DNA of 64,000 bases from Okapia johnstoni (taxonomy: Eukaryota > Chordata > Mammalia > Artiodactyla > Giraffidae), in the NCBI GenBank assembly GCA_024291935.2, contig CM044317.1:20792230-20856229 (forward strand), in the 5' to 3' direction. Under the pieces are notes generated by a model. That model saw only the letters and a program-made list of their open reading frames with translations, was not told the origin of the DNA and searched no databases. A program made the position numbers and the translations under genes. This document shows positions 1 to 10,984 of this stretch, in pieces. Each line of letters begins with the position of its first letter. The first letter of the stretch is position 1.

Positions 1-2439
1 GGATGGATGAGATCATCTACGAAGAAGGTATCGAGAAGAGAGTCAAGGGTAGACTTCCTTGGCCATTTCACATGACAGTGTGTAGGCAAACTCATTTGAC
101 CCACTACTCTGAAAAATATATGTGGTACCTCTGTGTTTTTATGCTGCCAAGCACTGGGAGCAGTCACTTCCCTCCCCCCTTATTCTTAGTTGCCTTACTC
201 ATTTGATAATTTAGCTGTGTAGTGTAGCTATGGAGAAGGGAAACACTGTCAACTAAGACCACAAGAGCATTGTGGACATTGGCAGATCACAGCCTCTTTT
301 TCCAATCAAATAAATCAGAGGAAATGGTAATATAATTCTGAATGCATGAATATTTCCTTTTGTTTTGTTCTATTTTAGCAATATTTTTTAAGAAGGTAAT
401 TCAGTTGTTCAGTTGCTACATGATGTACCTTTAATCCCAGGAGTTACTGTTTAAGGTGTAAACTGTAGTATCTATTTTGTTTTTAAGTGTTGCAAAAATT
501 TTGAAAAGGGAAATATATATATATGTATATATTATACATTTTATTACATATATACATACATATAAATTTTCTTCTGAATAAAAAAGCAGACCAGGTGAAG
601 AAACAATAGACTAAATGGAATTAATGGCATCAGCCTCACCCAGTTTTATTTATTGGTAAAGAATAATGTAATAGAAGGTGAAGAGAGTAGTGGCAATCAT
701 ATTTTATCAAAGTTTGAGGCGCACTTTTTTCATTTTTTGTTTTACAAAAAATGCGAAAGGAAAATAAATTAATATGCAAGTGAGTACAAAGACTCTTGAG
801 TTATCAGAAATTTATACAGGCCTTTAGGTGTTAAGAGAAATTTCCAAAATTTTCAACCCACTTACTACACTGAATTTAGGTTAGGCCCAAACAAAATTAT
901 ATTCTAAAACATTATAGTACATAATTTAACCAAATTGTACTCACAGGGCATACACAGAGGAGAAAAGAAGAAGATAGCCTACCAACTTCTAGTGGAAACC
1001 ATTGTCCCTGTTGACACATCAGCCAAGTTAAGTCGTTTGCTCACAGTTTCTATTTGTTAGCACACAGATGAAAATCAATCAGGTTAATTCACAGAAAAGT
1101 CTACGTTTAGTATTTTCACCTTACCCTTTCAACTTCTTTCCACTTCAGCCATGTCTCCTGACCCTCCTCCCTTTAGGGTGTCCAGGGTTATTTTGCTTTC
1201 TGATTTCAGGAACAGGTCATCCTTCCTTCTTCTTCCCTATTTTAAATATCAAATTCATTCACACTATTCACACCATTCCTTCTAAAAATATTGATTTTAA
1301 GCCTCTTGTCTCTTATCAAGAAGGAAAGGATTTCTCATCACCGTTTTTACATTCTCCAGTGCGCCCTGCCAGTCATATTTAATATAACACTGAAATTCTT
1401 ATCAGTGAGAAGGGATGCAACTTTTGCTAATACAGCTGTGGTTTCCTTTCTGAAGTGAACACTTGTTGCAAAGTTATTCATGTATTGATAACACTCAAGG
1501 CAGGGTGCCAAACACAAGAAGCTCCCCTACTGAGGAGTCCCAGCATTGAAAGAACAGGCGCTTTGTTTCATTTCCCAGACAGTGTTACTTTCTCCTGCTC
1601 TGGTGCCTGTTTTAACATCTTGCCACCCAGTGACATTTCTTGTTTGACAGGTTTCTTCCATGAACCGGATTACCAAGTGTGCTGAAAATCGCGAGAGGCT
1701 CTGTAACCTCATCTGTTCCCTTTTAAGGGTGCTTTAGACCAGGGTAAACCACAGGGCAGGGCGAAAGAATGAACTAGTTAAACATTCTTCGCTGCAAGAG
1801 AAATTCCTGTTTTGTCACGTGCAGGCTAAATCATTTCTTTTTATCTAGGGGTGACATTCCTCCTATATCCTCTCTACCCGCTAGAGATTCTTTCCTTGAT
1901 TTGGTCCCAAACCGTCTTTTGAAAGTGTTGGAGCACCAGCTGCTGGCAGCTGGGAGAACGTTAACAGTAGTTCTGCCAAGATGGTTTCCAAAGGCGGAGA
2001 GAGTGAGGTCTCGTAGCCCAGACGAGCTCCCAGCTCAAAGGATGGGAGGTTGGGGTCCTCCGATCTCTCTTTGATCTCTCTTTGATCAACTCCTACAGCA
2101 GAAGGAATGGCCTTGCCAGTTATTTCTCTGCTCAATCCGCCTGCAGTTGAACATTTTTGTACTGGACAAGTATTATAAATCCCTAGGGAATCTGTGGGGC
2201 GTGGAAGTAGTCTGACGGACATACTTAGGAAAATGGACTGACGCATCTCAGGGCAGCCTCATAAAAAGACTTCAGTGACTGGGGATAGTTTCGGACTGAT
2301 GCCCAAAGCCACTGCCCTGAAACACAGCCTTTCATAACCAGATTTTTACACTAGTATTTTGTGTAAATGACCCCACTAGATGCCATGTGAGAGAGGAATA
2401 TGTACAGCTGAAACCTGAGCCAACACATTTTGTCCACGA
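1..2439. other. 3' flank of STX11, nothing recognised
   Basis: Apart from the AT repeat near 540, I see no gene, RNA or repeat that I can name. Short open frames here (for example 1068-1382 plus, 1881-2246 minus) have no protein-like character. Confidence 0.5.
505..570. repeat. AT-rich simple repeat (TA/TATACA)
   Basis: Alternating TATATA/TGTATA and ACATATATACATACATATA runs in otherwise unremarkable AT-rich DNA. Confidence 0.7.
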
Positions 2440-2750
2440 TTTTTTTTTAATATTTTATTTATTTTTGGCTGTGCTGGGTCTTTGTTGCTGTGCAGGCTTT
2501 TCTTTAGTTGCAGTGAGCAGGGGCTACTCTCTAACTGAGGTCCATGAACTTCTCATTGAGTGGCTTCTCTTTTTGGGGAGCTCAGGCCCTAGGGTGCAGG
2601 CTTCAGTAGTTGCAGCACCTGGGCTCAGTAGTTGTAGCGAGTGAACTTAGTGGCTCTGCAGCATGTGGAATCTTTCTGGACCAGGGAGTGAATCCATGTC
2701 CCCTGCATTGGCAGGCGGATTTTAAATCCCTGGACCACCAGGGAAGCCCT
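2440..2750 (-). mobile_element. CHR-type tRNA-Glu SINE, near full length
   Basis: Antisense copy: T-rich tail at the left, the GGACCACCAGGGAAGCCC head at 2732-2749, with a long middle section. The flanks TGTCCACGATTTTTT and TGTGCACAATTTTTT look like a diverged target duplication. Confidence 0.85.
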
Positions 2751-3231
2751 TGTGCACAATTTTTTAAATAATCTTTGTTTGGCTGAAAGAATAAAAAAGA
2801 AAAAAAATAATCCCTTCTTAAAACTGAAATTTAAAACAGTTTTACAACTTTCTTTGCAGCCCACCTTAGTCTGTACCTTTAATAAGGTACAGAGTATTCC
2901 TGGTCCCAATTTGACCCCAATTCTGCCGACTTCAGTCCCTGAGACAGACTTTCATTCTCTCTCCAAGAAGTCTATTTGGACTGACCATTCCCTTGGATGA
3001 TCTGCTTCTCCCCAAGTAGAGAAGTCTTGGGGAGTCTCTAGTCTCTAGTCTCCAGTCTTATTTCTCTTCCTCTCACCAAGACCTACCCCTGCTCCCAGGA
3101 CATTGCCCCTACTCTGGGCCCAGCACCCAGCATAGGACTGCTTCTTAGTTTCCACTTCAAAAAAAATGAGAAGGTAATATTACTTCGCAGAATTGTCATG
3201 AAAACAATGAAATCAAAGCATTTTAAAGCAT

Positions 3232-3339
3232 TTTCCTGGTGGCCTGGTGGTTGGATTCTGGGCTTTCACTGCTAGGTCCTGTGTTTGATCCCTGATTGGG
3301 GAATTGATAAGCCCCCAGGTGTGAAGCCAAAAAAAAAGT
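3232..3339 (+). mobile_element. CHR-type SINE, short copy
   Basis: TTTCCTGGTGGCCTGGTGGTT head, a B-box-like GTGTTTGATCCCTGATT, and a 9-A tail ending at 3339. Confidence 0.75.
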
Positions 3340-3360
3340 TATGCCAACAGATATTGTTAT

Positions 3361-3565
3361 GGGCTTTCCTGATGGCTCAGATGGTAAAGAATCCACCTGC
3401 AATGTGGGAGACCTGGGTTCATCCCTGGGTTGGGAAGATCCCCTGGAGGAGGGTATGGAATCCCACTCCAGTATTCTTGCCTGGAGAATCCCATGAACAG
3501 AAGAGCCTGGTGGGCTACAGACCATGGGGTCGCAGAGTCGGACATGACTGAGCGACTACGCACAT
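3361..3565 (+). mobile_element. Bov-tA SINE
   Basis: GGGCTTTCCTGATGGCTCAG tRNA-like head followed by the BovB-derived tail ending GAGTCGGACATGACTGAG. Confidence 0.9.
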
Positions 3566-3822
3566 GTGTATAAAGACATCTTGTTTATTCTTCATAACAC
3601 ATGTTGCTGATAAAGATGCTCAATTTTTATATGATGGTGCAGTTACATTATAGATCCTATTTATTTTCCATTTCTAATAGTCCTATTTTATTAATTCCAA
3701 TGATTTTTAATTTTGCTATCAAAAGTAAGTCAACTGTTATTCTGATTATAAATGCATGTTTCAGACTATCACCTTGATTACAAATGAGAGACTTGCATGT
3801 TGCAGTCTGAGATACCTTACAT

Positions 3823-4010
3823 ATTTTTTTAAACTGGAGTAGAGTTGCTTTACAGCAACACTGCTGTGTTAGTTTCTGCTGTACAGCAAAGTGGATCAGT
3901 CATACATGTACATATATCCCCCTTTTTTGGATTTCCTTTCCATTTAGGTCACCACAGATCACTGAATAGAGTTTCCTCTGCTATGCATTAGGTTCTCATT
4001 TTATTGATCC
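3823..4010 (-). mobile_element. L1 3'-end fragment
   Basis: Antisense L1 3' terminal sequence: AACTGGAGTAGAGTTGCTTTACAG, then TGTTAGTTTCTGCTGTACAGC and GATCAGTCATACATGTACAT. Confidence 0.7.
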
Positions 4011-4502
4011 ATATTTACCTTTCATATTTTGAAGAGAGAGTTCTGATACTATTAATAGAAAGTAGAATGGCAGAATTTATACAGAGAAACCAAGACTACT
4101 GGTACCCTATTTTATTATTTTTAAGCTATGCACAATATTCAGTAGTTGCCCGTCAAGATAGCAAGTTTATATCGTAGAGCCTGAAAAATCTTTGCATGTG
4201 ACATTTAACTACGAAGCATTGGAACTGTTTTTAAGTATACACAAAGCATTGACACAAGAAGAACCCTATTCTCTTTCCAAGTTGTTATCTTGAAAGACTA
4301 TAAACTAACTCTTGTGATGTCACAGTTCAAACATTTTAATGTTATTGATCAGCTTTTTTAAAATTCTAAATCTTTATATCCGGATACTGACACATCCAAG
4401 GTGAGCATCTTTCCTATTATTTACATTTCTGGAGTTGTCACCACCTAGAGTCTGTGGCTGTGACTGTGGCTTTTGACTAGTTAGGAGTCACTTCATATGT
4501 TC

Positions 4503-4830
4503 AAATAGCTTTAAGCTGGCAGGGGTGGGCCACAGTGAGGGGAAGAAGAGGGTGGGATGATATGAGAGAATAGCATTGAAACCTATACATTACCATATGT
4601 AAAGCTGATAGCCAGTGGAAGTCCAATATATGTTGCAGGGAACGCAAAGCCAGTGCTGTGACAACCTAGAGGGGTGGAATGGGAAGGGCAGTGGAAGGGA
4701 AGTTCAAGAGGGAGGGGACATATGTATACCTATGACTGATTCATGTTGATGTATGACAAAAACCATCATAATATTGTAATATCCTCTAATTTTAAGAAGT
4801 AAAAAATATATATATATAAATAGCTTTAAG
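4503..4830 (+). mobile_element. Bovine-type L1 3' end with 13-bp target duplication
   Basis: Body 4516-4817: GGGTGGGATGATATGAGAG, CAGGGAACGCAAAGCCAGTG, GACTGATTCATGTTGATGTATG, then a TA-rich tail. Flanked by AAATAGCTTTAAG at 4503-4515 and 4818-4830. Confidence 0.85.
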
Positions 4831-5012
4831 GGACTTCCGTGGTGGTCCAGTGGCTAAGACTTTGAACTCCAAATGCAGGGGCCCCGGGTTTGATCCCTGG
4901 TCAGGGAACTATATCCTGTATGCTGCCACTAAAGATCCTCTGTGCTGCAACTAAGGCCCGGTGCAGCCAAATAAATGTTTTAAAGGAAAAAGATTTTTAA
5001 AAATAGCTTCAA
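4831..5012 (+). mobile_element. CHR-type SINE abutting the L1 target repeat
   Basis: GGACTTCCGTGGTGGTCCAG head starts directly after AAATAGCTTTAAG (4818-4830). An A-rich tail is followed by AAATAGCTTCAA near 5001-5012, a third, slightly diverged copy of the same target. Confidence 0.85.
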
Positions 5013-5614
5013 AAGATTTTTACCTTCAGCCCCTGAAGGATCTATTGTTCTCTGTGATTGGTTCTTTCATTCTGTACCTAACTGACATAGTGCATGAAGT
5101 TTCCAGGTTTGCCTCAAAGTCAACTTCTTACCCACAGGCAACTTCCAGAGTTTACCAAGTGAGCATCACAGGATGAGGTAAACCCCACTCTCAGAACCTG
5201 TTCATGGCACTAGAGCCCCCTTTCTTAAAAGGAAAAAGCCAGCATTTCACCCACACTAAGGCAGGGCAGTCAGAGCAAGGAAGGGCTTTGAGGAAATAGG
5301 GTGGGATATGGGAAGAGTCTTTGGTCTATTGTGACCTGGCCTCCATAGCTGAACTTCTGGGACTTTCTGACTCATAGCTTGGAAAGATCAGGGGAAAGCA
5401 CTTGTCACATGGAGCAGAACAGCTGCTTCCTGCTTAACTTTTTTTGAGTGGAACATCTAATTTCATCTTCATAACATACTTGAATATAAGAAGGCATGAA
5501 ATGCCACTGTGAAAACAGCTCTTTCATTGTAAAAAAAAAAAAATTAAATGCTAATATTCAAAGAAGATAAGGTCTTGGTTTTTTCTATTTTATTAAAGAT
5601 TATTAACAAAATGA

Positions 5615-5823
5615 AAGTGTGTTATTCGCTCAGTCATGTCCAACTCTTCATGACCCCGTGGTTTGTAGTTCACCAGGCTCCTCTGTCCATGGAATTCTCC
5701 AGGCAAGAATACTGGAGTGGGTAGCCATTCCTTTCTCTAGGGGATCTTCCCAATCCAGGGATTGAACTCAGGTCTCCTGCATTGCAGGCAGTTTCTATAC
5801 CATCTGAGCCACCAGGGAAGCCC
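5615..5823 (-). mobile_element. Bov-tA SINE
   Basis: Antisense copy from TATTCGCTCAGTCATGTCC to GAGCCACCAGGGAAGCCC. Confidence 0.9.
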
Positions 5824-5911
5824 TTATAAGCATGTATTTTTCCTCAGAAGTTAATAGCTATTAATTAATAGCAGCTCTATCAGCCTACAAGAAAAGTTAT
5901 GCAATAACAAT

Positions 5912-6125
5912 AATGAATATAGTACTTAGCATGTGCCAGGCACTACCCTAAGTACTTTTACATATTTAGTCATTATCTTCCAACAACTCTAAGAGGTGGG
6001 TCCTATCATATCCATTTTACAGGTGAGGAAACAGGCACAAGTCATATGGCTGGTATGTGGCAAAGTCATGATTTAAACCCAGAGAGTGCGGTCCTGAATC
6101 TGTGTTCTTTTCTGCTATGCCACAG
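5912..6125 (-). mobile_element. MIR
   Basis: Antisense MIR: GTGCCAGGCACTACCCTAAG, ATCCATTTTACAGGTGAGGA and a diverged tail near TCTGCTATGCCA. Confidence 0.85.
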
Positions 6126-6320
6126 TTGGATAGTTACTGAAGAGCAATTCTTGCCTTTTCAATAAGCAACAGTTCACAAATCTCTGAGTATATTAAAGTG
6201 AAAATTTTACCTAATTTTCCAATGTGAAAAATTTAAAAATACACAAAACCAGCAAACTCCTTGACTTTTATGAATGGTTCCAAACAAAGAAAATGCATTA
6301 TGGGGTAAACTCAGGAAGTA

Positions 6321-7973
6321 TTCTCTCTTATCAGTTCAGTTTAGTTCAGTTCAGTCGCTCAGTTGTATCCCTCAGTCGTGTCCGACTCTTTGCGACCCCA
6401 TGAATTGCAGCACACCAGGCCTCTCTGTCCATCACCAACTCCCGGAAGTCTACCCAAACCCATGTCCATCGAGTCAGTGATGCCATCCAACTATCTCATC
6501 ATCTGTCGTCCCCTTCTCCTCCTGCCCCCAATCCTACCCAGCATTAGGGTCTTTTCCAATGAGTCAACTCTTCGCATGAGGTGGCCAAAGTATTGGAGTT
6601 TCAGCTTCAACATCAGTCCTTCCAATGAACATCCAGGATTGATCTCCTTTAGGATGGATTGATTGGATCTCCTTGCAGTCCGAGGGACTCTCAAGAGTCT
6701 TCTCCAACACCACAGTTCAAAAGCATCAATTCTTTGGCGCTCAGCTTTCTTCACCGTCCAACTCTCACATCCATACATGACCACTGGAAAAACCATAGCC
6801 TTGACTAGACGGACTTTTGTTGGCAAAGTAATGTCTCTGCTTTTAAATATGCTATCTAGGTTGGTCATAACCTTCCTTCCAAGGAGTAAGCGTCTTTTAA
6901 TTTCATGGCTGCAATCACCATCAGCAGTGATTCTGGAGCCCCCAAAAATAAAGTCTGACACTGTTTCCACTGTTTGCCCATCTATTTCCCATGAAGTGAT
7001 GGGACCAGATGCCATGATCTTAGTTTTCTGAATGTTGAGCTTTAAGCCAACTTTTTCACTCTCCTCTTTCACTTTCATCAAGAGGCTCTTTAGTTCTTCT
7101 TCACTTTCTGCCATAAGGGTGGTGTCATCTGCATATCTGAGGTTGTTGATATTTCTCCCGGCAATCTTGATTCCAGCTTGTGTTTCTTTCAGCCCAACGT
7201 TTCTCATGATGTACTCTGCATATAAGTTAAATAAGCAGGGTGACAATATACAGCCTTGACGTACTCCTTTTCCTATTTGAACCAGTCTGTTGTTCCATGT
7301 CCAGTTCTAACTGTTGCTTCCTGACCTGCATACAGGTTTCTCAAGAGATAGGTCAGATACCAAAGGAACATTTCATGCAAAGATAGGCTCAATAAAGGAC
7401 AGAAATGGTATGGACCTAACAGAAGCAGAAGATATTAAGAAGAGGTGGCAAGAATACACAGAAGAACTGTACAAAAAAGATTTTCACGACCCAGATAATC
7501 ATGATGGTGTGATCACTCACCTAGAGCCAGACATCCTGGAATGTGAAGTCAAGTGGGCCTTAGAAAGCATCACTACGAACAAAGCTAGTGGAGGTGATGG
7601 AATTCCAGATGAGCTATTTCAAATCCTGAAAGATGATGCTGTGAAAGTGCTGCACTTGATATGCCAGCAAATTTGGAAAACGCAGCAGTGGCCACAGGAC
7701 TGGAAAAGGTCAGTTTTCGTTCCAATCCCAAAGAAAGGCAATGCCAAAGAATGCTCAAACTACTGCACAATTGCACTCATCTCACATGCTAGTAAAGTAA
7801 TGCTCAAAATTCTCCAAGCCAGGCTTCAGCAATACGAGAACTGTGAACTTCCAGGTGTTCAAGCTGGTTTTAGAAATGGCAGAGGAACCAGAGATCAAAT
7901 TGCCAATATCTGCTGGATCATCGAAAAAGCAAGAGAGTTCCAGAAAAACATCTATTTCTGCTTTCTCTCTTAT
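6321..7973 (-). mobile_element. BovB LINE, 5'-inverted (twin-primed), with 11-bp target duplication
   Basis: RTE-type LINE remnant. The 3' segment (6332-about 7352) reads on the minus strand through late reverse transcriptase: [18 protein letters not shown] (catalytic YADD), then a C-terminal region ending in RRRRGRQ. At about 7353 the orientation flips: 7353-7962 reads on the plus strand through the upstream part of the same protein (EDIKKRWQEYTEELYKKD, ASGGDGIP, VFVPIPKKGNAKECSNY, QAGFRNGRGTRDQIANI). About 100 bp of consensus between the parts is missing. The whole is bounded by a perfect TTCTCTCTTAT at 6321-6331 and 7963-7973. Neither piece codes for a complete product. Confidence 0.93.
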
Positions 7974-8649
7974 GGAAACTAGTAATAGCTCGTGTCCTGT
8001 ATTCCCAGTATCTCTTCACTACCATGGAAGACTTACTAATGGAACTGTGTGAACTTTTTTTTTTAGAGAAACGGAATTAAGTCAAAGGTGAAACATGTCA
8101 TCCCTGGAATTAGCTGAGAAAGAATTGGGAGAAGTCTAAAAAGAATCCAGTGGGACTTGGTTTCCACAATTCTCATATTTAACCATGAAATTAAAATTAG
8201 GAGCAGGGCTAGATTTCATGGTCATAAGCAGATTAGTTAGTGAGTTCCAAAGAGTTCAGATATTCTTTCTACTCCTTTTAAAATTTCACTGTCTGAAGCA
8301 CCCAAGAATAATGACCACTGAATAAATCCTCTCATCTATTAAACAATGAGCAGAAAGAGTTCAGAGTTGATTCATAAAAAAGACAGGAAACATGGTTAGT
8401 GTAGGTAAGGATATTGCAAAGTTTGCAAATGAAACCAAATCTCCAAAACATGATGATTTTGCTAAGCTATTACTAACAACTCAGAAAAGAAAGCAACACA
8501 CCCCCATGTGAATTCTTTTTCATTTCCCCCTCCCCCACTCAGAGGTCCATTCACACACTGCAGCCTCAAACAAGGTGGTAGAAGAATTTTTAAAACAATA
8601 ATTGAAAAGTTATATTAAGATTTAAATGGTCAGGACACAAATACATAAA
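7974..8649. other. Unannotated stretch left of the STX11 3' UTR
   Basis: No recognisable repeat or exon. It could be 3' flank or distal 3' UTR of STX11. Confidence 0.4.
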
Positions 8650-8670
8650 AAGCATGCTTATAATGCAACG

Positions 8671-8676
8671 TTTATT
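8671..8676 (-). terminator. Candidate polyadenylation signal AATAAA
   Basis: Hexamer AATAAA on the minus strand, followed within about 45 nt by a T/GT-rich stretch (TTTTTATGTATTTGTGTCC), the usual layout of a cleavage site near 8650. A second AATAAA at 9095-9100 is an alternative. Confidence 0.35.
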
Positions 8677-9124
8677 TAACTTGAAAAACAAGACTATTTT
8701 AAATTGCTACATTTCAAGGCGTGAAAGGAATGGGTCACAGTAAAACAAAAGTAATTATTTCTGACCTTTTTTTTTTTTTAAATATTTCTAACTCTGTATG
8801 CATTTTCAGCATTTGAAATCTGTTATTTACCACCATAACCAACCAACTCAAAATAAACTTGGGTGGTTTTGATCCAAACTGAACTATGGAGATGCAGACA
8901 GGAGCAAGATAAACTCAAAACAAGCAAACCAACATCAACACAGTAAGAGTTTTTCTTGATGTTTATATATCATATTTACAAAGGTAAAGCTAAACCAACT
9001 GGTCACTATGTACATACATTAGTAAATATTGGCACTTTACATTTACATATGTGTATTCATAATTATCAAGTAAAAAGATAAATTTTAAATTATTTTTATT
9101 TATGAAAAATATATATAATGTGAT

Positions 9125-9380
9125 ATACATACTTCAATTTGAGTGCTTGTTCAATACTGAATGCTCAAAAAACTTTGGGGGAAAAAAATCCCATAATGTA
9201 TTCTGATGGAAGATACTGAAAGCAAAGAGGTAAGGAAATAATAAGTGTTAAATGTGATTTTAGTACGTAGAGAAGGTGAGCACAAGATATACATTCAGAT
9301 GGGGATCGCACAGCATAAACCAGAGGAACACTCAGAAATGGAAGATGTGCAGTTTTTCCCAAGGTCAGTTTCACTCGAAA
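9125..9380. repeat. Local duplication, copy A (inside the STX11 3' UTR)
   Basis: Aligns collinearly, in the same orientation, with 11580-12012. Shared blocks include the ATACTT..AATTTGA segment, TTTGGGGGAAAA..ATCCC, TGTGATTTTA.TA.GTAG, GGTGAGCA, AAACCAGAGGAA and TTTTTCCCAAG. Similarity by eye is around 70-75 percent, so the event is old. Confidence 0.7.
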
Positions 9381-9779
9381 AGGACCAAAACCGAGGTACT
9401 TTCAGGATAAAGTAAAGGAACTGAAATTTTGATACCGAGTTCATACTGTGAGCCGATCCAGAACTGACTTCCAGCTAGAGGTTCACGTACAAACATGCCT
9501 TGGACATCTACCGTAGAGTAAGTCACAACGTCAGTTCCTTATCTGGCTTCCTTTAAGAGGCAAGGATGCCATGTGCCCTTTAAACGACCTTAGAAAACTT
9601 CAGCCAGCATGTCAGGACTCAAGAATCAGCGGGTGGGATCCACCCTCGTGCCAAGTACGAGCTGGGCTGGAATTCTTGCACCTCGTGTTTTTTTTCTTTC
9701 TCTAAGGACTCAGGTCCATAGTGATTAGCACAACTCACCCCAGGGCGGATGGCCTCAAAATCTCCCCTCAGAGCGCTTC

Positions 9780-10690
9780 CCTGTCCATCCCGCTCGGGGG
9801 TGGAGGGGTGTGGCGGCCTTGGGCCACGTGCTAGTTGAGGCAGGGGCAGCAGAAACAGCAGATCGTCCGGCAGGGGTTCTTCTTCTTGTACTGCACAGCC
9901 TTGCGTACCTGCACCTTGGCCTGCCCAGTGTATTCGACGGTCTTCTGCACGTTGAACTCGATGACGTCCAGGGTGTCCGCCTGCTGCTCCACGAGCAGGG
10001 CCATCTGCAGAAAGAGGTCGTGCAGGTCGCGGATGCGGCCCTCCAGCCGCAGCAGCTCCCGGTGTCGGCTCTCGATCTCGTTGAGGGCCGCCCGCGCGCC
10101 CTTCACGTCGGCCAGCAGGTTCTCGGAGAACACGTCCCACTTGCCCTGTTCGAACATGTCCTCGATCTGGTCGCTCGACACGTCCTTGCCCATGATCTCC
10201 AGCTGGCGCTGGATGCGGATCTTGCAGTTCTCGCGTTGCTTCATCTCTGCGCAGTTGTACTCGTGCATGGCGGCCTGGAAGGTGCGGCTGAGCGCGCTGT
10301 ACTGCGCACGCGCGATGCGCGCCACGGCCGACTGCGCGCCGTGCTGGATTTCCGCCTGCTCGCTCAGCGTCTTCATGGCGCCCAGCTTGCGGTGGATGCT
10401 CTCGCCCCGGGCCTTGATGTCCTTGCCGATCGAGTTGGTGTCCCGCTTGATGCTGCTGAGGCGCCGCATGGACGTGAGGAAGCGGGTGTTCTGCTTTCCC
10501 AGCCGCCTGACATCGGCAATCAGCTGCTGGTTTTCCTCCTGAAGATCTTGGATGTCTCGGTACAAGGATTCCAGGATGTGGTCGGTCTCGAACACGATGT
10601 CCTCGTGAGGCGAGTCAAAATCATCGTCGTCGTTGGGGAACTGCTGGTCATACTGCTTGGTTAACTCCACGAGTTCTCCTAGTCGGTCCT
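9780..10690. other. CpG-rich block over the STX11 coding exon
   Basis: High GC with many CpG dinucleotides, sharply bounded by AT-rich flanks. It produces long open antisense frames on the plus strand that have no protein-like content and are read as composition artefacts. Confidence 0.7.
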
Positions 10691-10694
10691 TCAT
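9831..10694 (-). CDS. STX11: Syntaxin-11, complete coding sequence in one exon
   Basis: Atypical Qa-SNARE of late endosomal and secretory-lysosome membranes. In mammals it works with Munc18-2 (STXBP2), SNAP23 and vesicle R-SNAREs in granule release by cytotoxic T cells, NK cells and platelets; loss in humans causes familial haemophagocytic lymphohistiocytosis type 4. The frame is 287 codons plus TAG, the usual length for the family. The start at 10692-10694 (MKDRLGEL) was chosen over the in-frame Met at 10715 because that one lies upstream of the splice acceptor. Visible parts: acidic N-terminus ([12 protein letters not shown]), a helical Habc-like region at about residues 40-160, a SNARE heptad region at about 203-266 with the zero-layer Gln near 238 (LLVEQQAD), and Gln268, the site of a known human nonsense variant. 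There is no transmembrane helix; the tail ends in six cysteines ([13 protein letters not shown]), fitting lipid anchoring. The exon is GC- and CpG-rich, unlike its surroundings. No frameshift or stop. Identity is very secure. Confidence 0.97.
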   Translation of the reverse strand: MKDRLGELVELTKQYDQQFPNDDDDFDSPHEDIVFETDHILESLYRDIQDLQEENQQLIADVRRLGKQNTRFLTSMRRLSSIKRDTNSIGKDIKARGESIHRKLGAMKTLSEQAEIQHGAQSAVARIARAQYSALSRTFQAAMHEYNCAEMKQRENCKIRIQRQLEIMGKDVSSDQIEDMFEQGKWDVFSENLLADVKGARAALNEIESRHRELLRLEGRIRDLHDLFLQMALLVEQQADTLDVIEFNVQKTVEYTGQAKVQVRKAVQYKKKNPCRTICCFCCPCLN

Positions 10695-10699
10695 TTTGC

Positions 10700-10728
10700 C
10701 TGCAAATAGAAGCATGGAGGTTAAATTC
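10700..10728 (-). promoter_or_regulatory. STX11: Splice acceptor of the STX11 coding exon
   Basis: Read on the minus strand, a pyrimidine-rich stretch ends in CTTCTATTTGCAG, with AG at 10701-10700. The exon then opens at 10699 with GCAAA directly before the ATG, so only 5 nt of 5' UTR lie in this exon. A branch-point-like TTTAAC sits about 20-25 nt upstream. A BOV-A type SINE ends a few bases beyond it (10732). Confidence 0.85.
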
Positions 10729-10731
10729 CTC

Positions 10732-10958
10732 TGCTGCTGCTGCTAAATCGCTTCAGTCGTGTCCGACTCTGTGCAACCCCATAGATGGCAGCCCACCAGG
10801 CTCCCCCGTCCCTGGGATTCTCCAGGCAGGAACACTGGAGTGAGTTGCCATGCCCTTCTCCAGGCGATCTTCCCGACCCATAGATCAATCCCATATCTCT
10901 TATGTCTCCTGCATTGGCAGGTGGGTTGTTTACCACTGGTGCTACCTGAGATGCCCTT
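10732..10958 (-). mobile_element. Bov SINE next to the STX11 acceptor
   Basis: TGCTGCTGCTGCTAAATCGC at the left, CCAGGCTCCCCCGTCCC inside, and GGTTGTTTACCACTGGTGCT at the right. SINE sense is the STX11 sense strand. Its left edge is 33 bp from the exon. Confidence 0.9.
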
Positions 10959-10984
10959 AGCAAAGATCAAGATTGTTAAATAAG

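Larger units (their letters stand above)
8650..9830 (-). other. STX11: STX11 3' UTR (probable extent)
   Basis: The non-coding sequence after the TAG is moderately GC-rich to about 9400 and then AT-rich. No splice structure or other gene is apparent. The far end is uncertain: two minus-strand AATAAA hexamers (9100-9095 and 8676-8671) are the nearest plausible signals, and the real UTR could run further left. It contains copy A of a diverged local duplication (9125-9380). Confidence 0.5.

Noticed and set aside
1..206. 67-codon frame at the left edge as an exon of a neighbouring gene
   Set aside because: Low-quality peptide without splice signals or recognisable similarity; UTRN exons were considered and not seen.
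3361..3440. tRNA-like A and B boxes at many sites
   Set aside because: They are heads of tRNA-derived SINEs with SINE tails, not tRNA genes.
7314..7982. 222-codon plus-strand frame as an independent BovB insertion
   Set aside because: It is the inverted 5' part of the same twin-primed element; the shared target duplication encloses both parts.
9810..10664. Long plus-strand frames (284 and 235 codons) antisense to STX11
   Set aside because: Products of the high GC content of the coding exon; repetitive Leu/Val/Ala or Ser/Arg/Cys text with no family resemblance.
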